A stretch of DNA of 51,065 bases from Bacteroidota bacterium (GTDB lineage: Bacteria; Bacteroidota; Bacteroidia; Chitinophagales; Chitinophagaceae). This document shows positions 1 to 10,365 of the stretch, piece after piece; position 1 is the first letter of the stretch, and the number at the start of each line of letters is the position of its first letter. The notes beneath the pieces are model-generated. The model was not told the origin of the DNA and did no database searches. It saw nothing but the letters and a program-made list of their open reading frames with translations. Location: positions 1 to 51,065 of the forward strand of contig JAEZDC010000028.1 in the NCBI GenBank assembly GCA_023429825.1. The letters are read 5' to 3'. The translations under genes and the position numbers were made by a program.

Positions 1-3000
1 TGTCACCTGTTGATGGAGTTTCAAGGTTTGCAGTTGTTGTGCAATTACCTGTTCCATCGTTTGATGTCTGAGCTGTTACAGCAGCAGCACAAGTGATGGT
101 TGGTCTTTCGTCATCTGTTACTGTTACGTTTTGCGTACACTCAGCAGTCAATCCACTTCCATCTGTAACGATCCATTTAACAGTAGTCGTTCCGATTGCG
201 AAGGCATGCGTTGAAGGATTGATCTCGTTTCCATTCACATACGCTTTCACTGAAGCCACTGAACAATTATCACCTGTTGATGGAGTTTCAAGGTTTGCTG
301 TTGTTGTGCAATTACCTGTTCCATCGTTAGATGTCTGAGCTGTTACAGCAGCAGCACAAGTGATGGTTGGTCTTTCATCATCTTCAACCGTTACAGTGAA
401 TTTGCATGATATACTACCACATGGATTCTTCGCAGTAACTGTTACTGTAGTGGTTCCTTTGTTAAACACAGCACCGCTACCTGTTCCATTACCATTTGCA
501 TGGGTAGCACCTGTGAATGTATAAGTAAGAGAAGGTGCTGGTATACCGCTCACTGCAAGTGCATAATTCACTATTGCATCGCATCTACCTGCATCGTTTC
601 CTACAGTGATATTATCTGAACAGGTTGTAAATGCAGGATATGTACAAGTGATCTCACCGGTAATTGCGAATGTGTAAGCAGCTGCATCACAATCACTATT
701 CATTACTTCTATCCTTGCATGTTTAAAGCCAGGGATAGCTGAGTTAAATGATACATCGAAGGTTATCGAGCTTCCTGCGCTCATTGTTACAGGTAGCGTT
801 ATCGGCTGCAGCGTAAAGTCTGCAGCGTCAGTACCTGCGATATTGATCTTAGAAACATTCAATTCACCTGTTCCATTATTGGTGATCGTGTACGTTTTGG
901 TTACCACATTACCAGGGATAGTACCACCGAAATCTGTATGATCAGATGTTGATGGTGTGTTGTCACCATTTACTATAGTAGACCCATTACCCCTAACTGT
1001 AATTTCCGGAGTTTGCAGCGTTACATCGAAAGAACATGTACTTACATTGCCTGAAGGATCAGTGAATGTATAAGTGATCGTTGTGGTTCCGATCGGGAAT
1101 ACGGCACCAGGTGTAGTTAAGCCTGCCGTTGGGCTTGAAGTAATTGTTGTTGTGTAACTACAATTGTCTTTTGCTGTAGGCGGTGCCCATGTGATTGCTC
1201 TGCTACATTCATTGGCTGCGTTGACGTTTACTACAATGTTTTCAGGACAATCATTTACAACTGGTGCAAGTTTATCAACGACTTTTACGTATACAGTTGC
1301 AGTATTGCTATTACCTAAAGCATCAGTTGCTGTAAATGTTACCGGAACACCTGGACTTGATAACTGATACCCGTAAATTGTTGACCAACCATTACTGATC
1401 CACATCGTATTGCCGTCAAAAGCAACTCCGTACTCGGTCGTCATTAATGTTTGAGTACTTGATTCATAATTACCGGTGGCAGCATCAAACGTGTGAATAG
1501 CATTCCAGTTATTATCATTAGTAGTTCCCCAATGAGCATATCCACCGATATAAAACTTACCTCCATAATACACAAAACAGCCTTGCGTATAGATGTGTGC
1601 CGGGATATTTATCTCTCGTACATAACTACCGGTATTTTTATCTAATACTATAATACTGGTAGTTTCATTCCTGATAGCATACACATAATTTTCATCTGTA
1701 GAAACACCAGAAGCATAATAGCCTATCGGGTAAGACCAGATTTCATTTGATCCATTTCTCCTGGTGATCGTTGCGTGACCCCAGTTTGCAGTATAATAAT
1801 CGGTTCCGCTTGTTTTATCCATCCACACCTGCATCATCTCATATTGACCGGTATATAACGAACCGGTTTGCTGATGAGTTGAATTGTAGGTATAAATGTA
1901 TGGATCTGCCCACTGTGGATACCAGAACTCATTTGTGATTGGATTATAACCACCACCATGACTGTGTGGATTTTGAGATACCTCACCCACATAGGTCATA
2001 GTACCCGTGTTTACTGCAGTTATGTCATCACAAGTGAAAGTTGTTTTGCTTATTGATTTAGTTATTGGATTGTTGCAAACATCGCTCGTTCCATTATCCA
2101 GATCATCTGCGGTGATGGTTGCACTTCCGTTCGCATCCAATTCAACAGTAATGTTATTTGTTCTAACAGCCGGTCCTTCTTTATCAGAAACAGTAACATC
2201 GAAGCTGCAAGTGGCAGACACATTACCTGCCGCATCAACCGCTTCGAAAGTATTGGTTGTTGTACCAAGTGGGAATTCAGCACCGGAAGGTAAGCCGGCA
2301 ACCTGTCTCACTGTAACATTAGAAGCCTCGCAGTTATCCGTTACTGTACCGCCGAAACTTCCGGTAACCTGGATGATGCCTTTAGCATAATGGTAGATAT
2401 ATCCCAAAAATGTACTTACACCGTTGGCATTTACTTTATGAAGATCATTTGAATTTCTATCAGTGAATAAAAATTCATTGTTACCAATATAAGTTGCCGC
2501 CATTGCATTTCTGTACTGTGCATTTCCAGATTGAGAAATATTAGTAATGGCAAGCGTTGAAGGGTTGATCTTCTCCATAAGGTTGTACGACCAATGATAT
2601 AACATACCATCATCTGTATTAAATGCTAAAGAATGGCCACTGTTACCGTTAAGTGTTGTAAGAACAGTAGAGGATGCATTGGTCTTATCTAATCTAACAA
2701 GTGTATTATAAGGATATGTGGCACGACCATTCACTCCGTATAATGTTCCATCACCAGAGAATGCAATACCTGCAAGGTAATCCCCGGTATACCCAACGAT
2801 AGTTGCTGCACCAGTATTCAGATCGATTCTTGCAAGCGGTCTTCCATCCATATTGTTACTTGTATGCAAAATAGCATATACGATACCGGTGGTTGGATCT
2901 TTAGCCATTCCGGTTGTTTGATACACATACGTATTTGGTGCTGTGATAGTCACAGAACTTTCTACGCTGTAATTTGATGGATTGATCTTCCTGATGCTGT

Positions 3001-6000
3001 TGTCGAATGCACCGGTGGTATAAATATTACCCGGTATTGCATAATTCACCACAGCACCACATTTACCCGGATCATTATTCACCGAGATATTCGCAGGGCA
3101 TGCGATCGCAGGTGGCGTATTATCAACCACCTTCACAGTGAAAGAGCAAGTGCTGATGTTACCAGATGCATCTTTAACAGTGTAAGTAATAGTTGTAATG
3201 CCTACAGGGAAGATCGAACCTGAGTTTAATCCTGCAGTAGGGCTTGAAGTAATATTGGTTGTATAAGAGCAATTATCGCCGATAGTTGGAGCAGTCCAGC
3301 TAACTATCTTACCACAGCTTGTTGAAGATGCGCCAGTTTCTACTTCGATATTTGCAGGGCAATCAGTAATAATTGGTGCCAGTGTATCCAGCACTTTAAC
3401 TGAAGCAATTGCATTAGCAGAATTACCGGTAGCATCAGTAACTGTAACAGTAACCGGTACTGTGTTACCTCCATATGCATCACCATTAGCTATTTTGTAG
3501 CCATAGATGGTATTTGAATTATTAGAGATCCACATTGTCTCTCCGTCGAATGCCATATTATAAGGTGTAACGATGGTGCTTACAGAATTGATATAAGCTC
3601 CATTTGATGCATCGAAGACATGGATGACATTGTACGAGTATGGTAATGAGCCAAAACCATGAGCATATCCAGCTATATACAGTTTGTTATTGGCATAAGC
3701 CATTCCTCCGTATGTTTCAATAGGACCTGCCAGAGTTAAAGCCTTGACAAATGTACCAGTAGACTTCGCCAATACATTGATCATATTTGATCCATGATTC
3801 AAGGTATATACATAATCATTGCTGGTAGTAATAGCAGCTGCTGTACCATTTGTAGCATAACTCCAAACTACAGCGTTATTATTCATACGATAAACCCTTG
3901 CATGGCCCCAGTTAGCTGTAAAATAATCTGTGCTAGATCTATCCATCCAAAGTTGCATGATATTATTCTGGGGAGCGTTGAACGATCCTACAAAAGAGTG
4001 GCTGGCAGCATTGTACTTATATATAGTATAGCCTGCCCATTCCGGATACCAGAATTCTTTAGTATGCGGATTATATCCACCGCCATGGGATCTCGTTTCC
4101 TGAGATACCGCGCCAATGTAAGTTGGCGTAATCGCATTACTGTTGTTAATATCCTGGCATGTAAAATTTTCTTTACTTAAAGTGATAGAAGCAATACCGC
4201 AATTATCCGTACTTCCATTATCTACCATTGAGGTGGTTAATGTAGCAGAACCGTTTGCATCAAGGTATAAAGTGGCAGGTTTCACCTGAACGGTTGGTTT
4301 GATATTATCAGCGGTGTTAATTGTAGTTGTTGCTGTTGCACTACAACCATCCGCATTAGATACTTTCACAGTGTATACCCCACTTTGTAAGGCTGTAACA
4401 CTGGTTATTAATGGATTCTGATCTGTTGATGTAAAGTTGTTTGGTCCTGTCCAGGCATACGTTTCACCGCCCGATGCGCTAAGTGTGATGTTTGCACCAG
4501 GGCACACAGGTCCGTTATTAGAAGCTGTTGCTGTAACAAACGGAGGTTGTGTTATGGTTACAGATCCTGTAGAAGTACAGCCATTGGCATCTGTAACTGT
4601 AACGCTGTATGTGCCAGGGATGAGACCTGCGATAGAGTTAGATGTTTCTGAAGTAGACCATAAATAATTGTATGGCGCAGAACCACCTGAAACTGCTACT
4701 GTAGCTATACCGTTATTTCGTCCGGGGCAGCTTGCATCCGTTTTACTCATTGTCAATGTTAACGTTGAAGTTGAAGTGAAATTCCAACCCGTTACGTTAC
4801 CATTATTGTTACTGAGATTTGCATTGAATGTAGCGCCGCCTTGTACCTTGTTATCTCTTAAGTTTACAAACCTTGCATTGACTGTTCCAGATGTTTGATT
4901 GAAAGTAGCCTGTACACCCGGGCTGGAAGAACTTATACTTACCTGCCTGTTACAAGAACCTTCTATTTGCAATGACGTTGTTTTTTGAATAGCAGCGGGT
5001 ATCGTCGCATTTACGCCACTTTCAAAACGTAATACATTGAAAGTGTTAGCTCCGGTCAGATTAACATTAGATGTACTATTGGTAGTAAATGTGACATTAT
5101 TATAAGTAAGCCCATTACCATGGAAGAATGAAAAGCCAGATGGACCACTACCGGTCATAATGAATTTAGAAGTGCCGGCGTTGAAAGTCAGGTTATTGTT
5201 ATCGAACACATACCAACCACCATTGGTCAAGGTGATATTAGAAGCGCCTAATGAAAGTGAACGAACATTGGAATATCCTGCTTGAAAATCCTTAACCTCA
5301 ACATCCTTACCATTCGTATTGAAAGAACCTTGCAATAATAAAATTGTCTGAGCAACTTTCAAATTGTTGGTAAGCGTCCATCCTCCACCAATTCCATCAA
5401 GGTTGATATTCTGTAAAGTTTTACTGGCACTGTTAATAGTGAACCCTGTTGCAGTTGCTTTGAAGTTAAAATTACCAGTATAATTCTGATTCATTCCGGA
5501 TACTAAAGCCAATGATCCATAGATATTCAAATCTGCACTGCTACCTGCCAATGTTGGATTGTTCAATGAACTTAACCAAGACATGTTCAAGCACCGCGGA
5601 TCGGATATATCGATATTAACTGTTTGGTTGGTAGCAGAGAATGAGTTCGCATCAAAATACACATTGCTGAACTGCGTTGGCAAGGCCACATGTTTGGTTG
5701 ATCCACCAGATGAAGTTGCCCAATGCGCCAGGTCGCTCCAATTACCACTTCCACCTACCCAATAGTATCCCAAACAAGAGGTAAATGCCCAGCCGGTATT
5801 GTTACCAATATTGGTACTACTTGCTCCTGCATTGAATGTAGCGCCTCCTGTTGCTTTGATATCTCTCATCCACACAAAATCCAAACACACATTGCCGGAT
5901 GTTTTCGTAATGGTAGCCTGGTTGTCAATAGTAGTTGATTGGAGAAATACCGGGAATCCTCCTGAACCAAGTGCTACCAGGTTGTTTACCGTTTGATTGA

Positions 6001-9000
6001 ATCCTGAACCAAGGTATATCCTCGTTCCTAAACCTGCGAATGTGAGGTTATTGAAAGTATTGTTATTGTAGATATAACAATAAGGACCAGCATTTCCAAC
6101 AGAAGTAACACTTACATCATTGAATGTATTGTTGCCGTATATCTGTATGTTAGGATTTGCGCCTGTATTATTGTTGAAAGTAAATGAAACGTCGTTATAA
6201 GTGCTATTGCCGAAAATATAAATCTGCTGATTTCCATTACCGGAAAATTTAATATCCCTGTATACGTTATTATCGTTCAATCGAAACTGATATCCTCCCG
6301 TAGTTGTATAATTTGAGATGATATCATTATACGTTTTGTTACCACCGCTGAAATAAAAATCGTAATTGTAATTGTTATAAATGTTCATACCACCTTTAAT
6401 AAGATTGATGGCATTGGAGGTGCTTATCACCCATTGGTAACTAACAGTTACAGTATCTGTTCCGGTGAAATCGAGTGTGAGTGCTTTGTTGTTTTGTGCA
6501 TACAATGCCCAAATGTTCATTCGGTAACCATTCGTTTTGAATGACCCACCCTGGAAGGTTAGATTGCTATTCGACGTCAAATTACTTTGTAAGGACCATT
6601 CACCTGTCGTGGATCCTTGCCCATTAAAGTTTATGTTACTTAAAGTTTTTCCTGCTGTATTAATAGAGTTCCCAGCCACTTTCGACTCAAAGTTTATTGG
6701 AGGTGCATTGAACGTCATATTCGGATCTAACTTGAACGATCCATAAACGCTCAGGCTTTGACCTCCGCCATTAAACGATGGATTATTAGTAACATTATTC
6801 CATGAGAATGATCGGCACTCTGCAGCTGCGTTCAATGTAACTGTTTGGCCTGGTGCAGTGAAAGAGTTAATGTCGAATATCACATTGTCTGCACGTGTAG
6901 GGATTGAGCAACCAGAAGGTGTGCCGCCACTTGAATTCGCCCAATGGTTTGCATCTGTCCAGTTACCACTTCCTCCTACCCAATAATAATTGGTTGGAGC
7001 AATACCAGTGATATTCCATCCTGTTACATTACCAAAATCTAATGTATTCGTAGTATTGAAAGTTGCTCCACCCAACGCTGTTACATCTTGCAGCTTTAAC
7101 CAGTCTGCATTAACAGTACCAGATGTTTTACTGATTCTACCCGCTGTGCCCGGTGAATTACTGGTAATACTGATCTTCCTGGCACATGTTCCGACTGCCG
7201 TTAAATTGGCTACTGTTTGGGTTTGATTAGCCCCTAATACAACATTGTATCCTTCACCTAAAGTGAGCATACCACTGAATGAATTCGAAGCACTCAGGTT
7301 TAAGGTAGGATTGATCCCTGTTACAGCAGTGAACGAAGCGTTGCGAATTGTATTAGCACCATTGAAATTAAGTGAGGGTACACTAGTATTTGCGCTGGTA
7401 AAATGGATTGCAATATCTCTGAAGGTATTATTTTGGTAGAAAAATATGTTACCAAAACCATTAACATTCATCTTCCAATCATTAAAAGTGTTGCTGTATT
7501 CAACATAATATTGGTAACCCGGAGTAGTATAATTAACAACAACATCATTATAAGTTTTGTTCCCCCCTATGAAATAACCGTAGTTATTAACTATTGTTTG
7601 CTTTATCACTGCAGTTCCCATGTTTAGGGTTGAGTTAGGATAAATTCTCCACTCATAACCAACATAAACGGTATCTGTTCCAGTAAAGTCTAACGAAGCT
7701 GTAGCACCGGTCCAGTTATAAAAACCCGTACACTCCACCTGCTGTCCACCCGAACTGAAGTTTCCTCTTTCCATGTATATATAATTGGAAACTCTTAACC
7801 TGCTTGATAACGTCCATTTACCAGTAGTTACATTTTGTCCTCTGAAATAAACATTGCTCAGCAAATGATTGTAGGTGCTTACTGTATTCCCTACGACCTT
7901 AGATTCAAGTATCACAGTCCCCCCGCTTTGCACTGTCATGTTGGGAGTAAAGGTCAAAGAGCCAAAAACATTCAATGTACGTCCGGCCATATTGAATGTA
8001 GGATTATTGGATGCTGATGTCCAGGTGATGTTCTTACATTCAACATTATTGTCCATTGTTACATATTGGCTCGGTGCAGTGAAAGAGTTTGCATCGAATA
8101 CAGCATTATCTATCCTTGATGGCACTCCACCACATCCTGCCGGGGCACCCCCACTTGTTGTTGACCAATGAGCAGGGTCGTTCCAGTTTCCTGAACCACC
8201 AATCCAATAAAAAGTGGTTGCAGCCAGTCCGCTAATGTTCCATCCGCTATTGCCCCCAAAGTCACGGCTGTTTGTTGCGTTGAAAGTAGCGCCTCCCTGA
8301 GCTGTTACATCTTGAAGGTTTACATAATCGACATTCACTACTCCAGATAACTTAGATATTCTTGCTGGCAAGGCAGTATTATTTGAAAAGATGTTTATCT
8401 TTTTTGAACAACTGCCTATTGCTGTAAGGGCCGTGAGCGTTTGTGTCTGTCCACCCGCTAATGAAATTGTAGCACCCCCATTCACAGAGAGGCTATTCAA
8501 AGTGTTAGCGTTTTGTAAATAAACCGTTGGTGCAAGATCACCTGAATGATTGATTGCTATATCCCGGGCGGTGTTTGATCCTGTAAAATAAATTGAAGCA
8601 GGCGCTAATGAAGTGCCTGAATAATCTATAGTAATATCATTATATATACTATTGCCATAAAAGTAGAAAGTCTGATTGATGCCAGTTCCTTTCAATTTGA
8701 TATCCCTATAAGTATTACTATGATCTAATTGCAAAGAGTTGCTGTTTGGTAGATACGCGACAATGTCAGAATATGTCTTATTACCTCCTCCGAAATAACC
8801 ACCGTTAATCAATTTTATTACAGCCAGACCCATCGTCAGGTTAATACTTGTTGTGGGGTATATTCTCCATTCGTTTTGAATAAAGATTGTATCTGTTCCG
8901 GTAAAATTCAGGGTCATAGGATTATTATACCAAGCCCAAAAACTGCCAGCTTCTACCCGATGCCCGTTACTGATCAAAGTACCTCTTTGAAAATCAATGG

Positions 9001-9514
9001 TGCTGTTTGTAGCCAATTTGTTTTGCAATGTCCATACACCTGTATTTTGACCTTGCCCATTAAATTGTATTGTTCCAGCAATTGTTTTACCGGCTAAATC
9101 AATTGTATTACCAGAGGTGGTCGCATCTAATTGAAGTGTAGTTGAATAATTAAAAGTCATTGCACTGGCCAGCTTTATCGAACCATAGATATGCAACACT
9201 TTACTACTGTTATAGGTAGGGTTATTCGCAGGACTATTCCAGCTCATATTCCTACAATAGGCCTCCACATCCTGCGTCACTACTCTATTAGTGGTGAGAA
9301 AAGAATTGGCATCAAATACTACATCATCAAACTGACTGGGTACTTGTGAATGAAATACACCACCACCAGAACTTGTAGCCCAGTGGTTTGAAAAATCACT
9401 CCAATTACCTGAGCCACCCACCCAATAATAGGTAGCAGCTTTTGCAGTAAAACCTGTAGCAACGATCACTATTAGTACCGTGATAAGTTTGCTTAGTTTG
9501 GCCAATTGTTTCAT
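1..9514 (-). CDS. Giant secreted modular adhesin-like protein (C-terminus off the window)
   Basis: One frame stays open from the ATG at 9514 to the left edge, giving about 3,171 residues with no stop. Residues 1-26 form a signal peptide ending AKA. Four modules of about 407 residues follow, each opening with (Y/F)YW(V/I)GGSGNW at residues 29, 435, 843 and 1250. From about 1580 comes a SprB-like repeat (SGGSAPYNYLWS, then GTYSVTVTDANGC), then Ig-like and HYR domains. Three propeller-like segments (about 1791-2016, 2158-2381 and 2499-2720) interrupt these domains. A choice-of-anchor-D-like domain lies near 2833-2950, and near-identical HYR repeats begin near 3045. SprB-type repeats belong to gliding and surface adhesins of Bacteroidota exported by T9SS, so a T9SS C-terminal domain is expected beyond the window (inference). 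It starts 23 nt after the small secreted gene at 9538-10365 and is probably cotranscribed with it. The exact ligand is unknown. Confidence 0.9.
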   Translation of the reverse strand, partial: MKQLAKLSKLITVLIVIVATGFTAKAATYYWVGGSGNWSDFSNHWATSSGGGVFHSQVPSQFDDVVFDANSFLTTNRVVTQDVEAYCRNMSWNSPANNPTYNSSKVLHIYGSIKLASAMTFNYSTTLQLDATTSGNTIDLAGKTIAGTIQFNGQGQNTGVWTLQNKLATNSTIDFQRGTLISNGHRVEAGSFWAWYNNPMTLNFTGTDTIFIQNEWRIYPTTSINLTMGLAVIKLINGGYFGGGNKTYSDIVAYLPNSNSLQLDHSNTYRDIKLKGTGINQTFYFYGNSIYNDITIDYSGTSLAPASIYFTGSNTARDIAINHSGDLAPTVYLQNANTLNSLSVNGGATISLAGGQTQTLTALTAIGSCSKKINIFSNNTALPARISKLSGVVNVDYVNLQDVTAQGGATFNATNSRDFGGNSGWNISGLAATTFYWIGGSGNWNDPAHWSTTSGGAPAGCGGVPSRIDNAVFDANSFTAPSQYVTMDNNVECKNITWTSASNNPTFNMAGRTLNVFGSLTFTPNMTVQSGGTVILESKVVGNTVSTYNHLLSNVYFRGQNVTTGKWTLSSRLRVSNYIYMERGNFSSGGQQVECTGFYNWTGATASLDFTGTDTVYVGYEWRIYPNSTLNMGTAVIKQTIVNNYGYFIGGNKTYNDVVVNYTTPGYQYYVEYSNTFNDWKMNVNGFGNIFFYQNNTFRDIAIHFTSANTSVPSLNFNGANTIRNASFTAVTGINPTLNLSASNSFSGMLTLGEGYNVVLGANQTQTVANLTAVGTCARKISITSNSPGTAGRISKTSGTVNADWLKLQDVTALGGATFNTTNTLDFGNVTGWNITGIAPTNYYWVGGSGNWTDANHWANSSGGTPSGCSIPTRADNVIFDINSFTAPGQTVTLNAAAECRSFSWNNVTNNPSFNGGGQSLSVYGSFKLDPNMTFNAPPINFESKVAGNSINTAGKTLSNINFNGQGSTTGEWSLQSNLTSNSNLTFQGGSFKTNGYRMNIWALYAQNNKALTLDFTGTDTVTVSYQWVISTSNAINLIKGGMNIYNNYNYDFYFSGGNKTYNDIISNYTTTGGYQFRLNDNNVYRDIKFSGNGNQQIYIFGNSTYNDVSFTFNNNTGANPNIQIYGNNTFNDVSVTSVGNAGPYCYIYNNNTFNNLTFAGLGTRIYLGSGFNQTVNNLVALGSGGFPVFLQSTTIDNQATITKTSGNVCLDFVWMRDIKATGGATFNAGASSTNIGNNTGWAFTSCLGYYWVGGSGNWSDLAHWATSSGGSTKHVALPTQFSNVYFDANSFSATNQTVNIDISDPRCLNMSWLSSLNNPTLAGSSADLNIYGSLALVSGMNQNYTGNFNFKATATGFTINSASKTLQNINLDGIGGGWTLTNNLKVAQTILLLQGSFNTNGKDVEVKDFQAGYSNVRSLSLGASNITLTNGGWYVFDNNNLTFNAGTSKFIMTGSGPSGFSFFHGNGLTYNNVTFTTNSTSNVNLTGANTFNVLRFESGVNATIPAAIQKTTSLQIEGSCNRQVSISSSSPGVQATFNQTSGTVNARFVNLRDNKVQGGATFNANLSNNNGNVTGWNFTSTSTLTLTMSKTDASCPGRNNGIATVAVSGGSAPYNYLWSTSETSNSIAGLIPGTYSVTVTDANGCTSTGSVTITQPPFVTATASNNGPVCPGANITLSASGGETYAWTGPNNFTSTDQNPLITSVTALQSGVYTVKVSNADGCSATATTTINTADNIKPTVQVKPATLYLDANGSATLTTSMVDNGSTDNCGIASITLSKENFTCQDINNSNAITPTYIGAVSQETRSHGGGYNPHTKEFWYPEWAGYTIYKYNAASHSFVGSFNAPQNNIMQLWMDRSSTDYFTANWGHARVYRMNNNAVVWSYATNGTAAAITTSNDYVYTLNHGSNMINVLAKSTGTFVKALTLAGPIETYGGMAYANNKLYIAGYAHGFGSLPYSYNVIHVFDASNGAYINSVSTIVTPYNMAFDGETMWISNNSNTIYGYKIANGDAYGGNTVPVTVTVTDATGNSANAIASVKVLDTLAPIITDCPANIEVETGASSTSCGKIVSWTAPTIGDNCSYTTNITSSPTAGLNSGSIFPVGITTITYTVKDASGNISTCSFTVKVVDNTPPAIACPANISVNNDPGKCGAVVNYAIPGNIYTTGAFDNSIRKINPSNYSVESSVTITAPNTYVYQTTGMAKDPTTGIVYAILHTSNNMDGRPLARIDLNTGAATIVGYTGDYLAGIAFSGDGTLYGVNGRATYPYNTLVRLDKTNASSTVLTTLNGNSGHSLAFNTDDGMLYHWSYNLMEKINPSTLAITNISQSGNAQYRNAMAATYIGNNEFLFTDRNSNDLHKVNANGVSTFLGYIYHYAKGIIQVTGSFGGTVTDNCEASNVTVRQVAGLPSGAEFPLGTTTNTFEAVDAAGNVSATCSFDVTVSDKEGPAVRTNNITVELDANGSATITADDLDNGTSDVCNNPITKSISKTTFTCDDITAVNTGTMTYVGEVSQNPHSHGGGYNPITNEFWYPQWADPYIYTYNSTHQQTGSLYTGQYEMMQVWMDKTSGTDYYTANWGHATITRRNGSNEIWSYPIGYYASGVSTDENYVYAIRNETTSIIVLDKNTGSYVREINIPAHIYTQGCFVYYGGKFYIGGYAHWGTTNDNNWNAIHTFDAATGNYESSTQTLMTTEYGVAFDGNTMWISNGWSTIYGYQLSSPGVPVTFTATDALGNSNTATVYVKVVDKLAPVVNDCPENIVVNVNAANECSRAITWAPPTAKDNCSYTTTITSSPTAGLTTPGAVFPIGTTTITYTFTDPSGNVSTCSFDVTLQTPEITVRGNGSTIVNGDNTPSTSDHTDFGGTIPGNVVTKTYTITNNGTGELNVSKINIAGTDAADFTLQPITLPVTMSAGSSITFDVSFNSAIPGFKHARIEVMNSDCDAAAYTFAITGEITCTYPAFTTCSDNITVGNDAGRCDAIVNYALAVSGIPAPSLTYTFTGATHANGNGTGSGAVFNKGTTTVTVTAKNPCGSISCKFTVTVEDDERPTITCAAAVTAQTSNDGTGNCTTTANLETPSTGDNCSVASVKAYVNGNEINPSTHAFAIGTTTVKWIVTDGSGLTAECTQNVTVTDDERPTITCAAAVTAQTSNDGTGNCTTTANLETPSTGD
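4..115 (-). repeat. Near-identical HYR repeat, copy 2 (cut by the window edge)
   Basis: This stretch matches 271-382 with three differences in 112 bases, at a period of 267 bp (89 codons). It encodes the start of an HYR-like unit beginning DDERPTITC. The repeat array probably continues off the left edge. Confidence 0.85.
271..382 (-). repeat. Near-identical HYR repeat, copy 1
   Basis: First copy in protein order of the 89-residue HYR-like unit (DDERPTITC ... VTDGSGLTAECTQNVTV). It differs from 4-115 at three of 112 positions, much closer than the other repeats in this protein, which points to recent duplication or gene conversion. Confidence 0.85.
4775..9430 (-). repeat. Four tandem ~407-residue 'GGSGNW' modules inside the giant gene
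   Basis: Module starts, marked by the codons for YYW or FYW, lie at 9430, 8212, 6988 and 5767, so the period is about 1.22 kb (406, 408 and 407 codons). Each module also repeats the internal phrases FDANSF or FDINSF, (L/N)FTGTDT, GGNKTYxD and ends near GATFN...GWN(I/F). The DNA is clearly diverged between copies, so these are old duplications held at constant length rather than recent copies. Confidence 0.85.
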
Positions 9515-9537
9515 ATATGTACTTTAATTGTATGCAG

Positions 9538-10365
9538 TTATTGGTTAACAGTAGTAATAAGCACTCTTTGATGTGTGCTGATCAATTTCTTATTTCTATA
9601 CTCATTTACCTGGTAGGCCCACATGAAATTTCCACGCTTCTTCGGCGTTAGCTCTATTCTACTCTCCGTTTGCTGAAGTTTCACGCTATTATCTCCAAAA
9701 GGTTGCAAAGAGCTATATCCTTCTTTATATTCTACAGGTGAAAAAGATTGATACGAAATGAGATTTTTTGGTGAAGAATTATTAAGCGTTGAAGCAACAG
9801 GAGCTATAATTTCATAAGCTAGTGAATCACCATCCGCATCATTTGCGTCAAAGCCTGTGGATGATGGCCTGTCTCCACATATTTCAAAGAGAGGAAGCCT
9901 GTTGAAAGTTGCAGATGAATTTTTTTGATACCCGGCAGGTACGGTGACCGAGATATTCAAACCTGCGTTCTTCATACCATCTATGTTCTCAAAAGGTATA
10001 GGCGAACAGCAATTTTGCCAGTTAAGTATGAATGCGACCGGAATAGGAGGCAACACAAAAGTGGTCTTATATGTTACTTTTAAATAACATGGTGTATTGG
10101 TATTACATGTGGACTGCTCAACAGTAGAGATCTTCTCAGCTTTCCACTGTTTAAGTTCTATGGGTGCGTAGGCCTTATTATTATCAGACTCGAGAAGGAA
10201 TACCTGTTGGATGCCAGGAGGATTTTCAATACATGAATAAAAAACGTTGAGTGTTATTTCAAGTTTGTTTTCTTCCAGTGCTTTATAATATAGATCTGCT
10301 CCAAGAACCTGGGATCTTACGTCAAAAGCAAGAATGCAGAGCACAATAACACAAAATGTTTTCAT
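9538..10365 (-). CDS. Small secreted protein related to N-termini of T9SS adhesins
   Basis: 275 residues from the ATG at 10365; a longer in-frame start at 10404 would put 13 residues before the signal peptide (MKTFCVIVLCILAF ... RSQ), so the shorter start is preferred. The mature part opens with LGADLYYKALEENKLEITLNVF and carries Cys residues in YSC, STCNTNTPC and WQNCC. It ends with a YQVNEYRNKKLISTHQR-type segment. These resemble the N-terminal domain of large Bacteroidota adhesins that begin with 'GGE-Y.C...Y.ITL..YRDC' (family memory, not a search). Here that domain stands alone, 23 nt upstream of the giant secreted protein, which suggests a partner secreted with it. Function is unknown. 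Confidence 0.75.
   Translation of the reverse strand: MKTFCVIVLCILAFDVRSQVLGADLYYKALEENKLEITLNVFYSCIENPPGIQQVFLLESDNNKAYAPIELKQWKAEKISTVEQSTCNTNTPCYLKVTYKTTFVLPPIPVAFILNWQNCCSPIPFENIDGMKNAGLNISVTVPAGYQKNSSATFNRLPLFEICGDRPSSTGFDANDADGDSLAYEIIAPVASTLNNSSPKNLISYQSFSPVEYKEGYSSLQPFGDNSVKLQQTESRIELTPKKRGNFMWAYQVNEYRNKKLISTHQRVLITTVNQ

Noticed and set aside
4775..9430. Regular 1.22-kb spacing as a CRISPR-like or transposon array
   Set aside because: The repetition is in protein modules, the period is far too long for CRISPR, and no cas or transposase gene is present.
1..9514. Several plus-strand reading frames of 60-128 codons in this stretch (for example 2007-2390 and 3794-4180)
   Set aside because: They are antisense to one uninterrupted minus-strand frame of over 3,000 codons with recognisable domains; none has a believable protein of its own.
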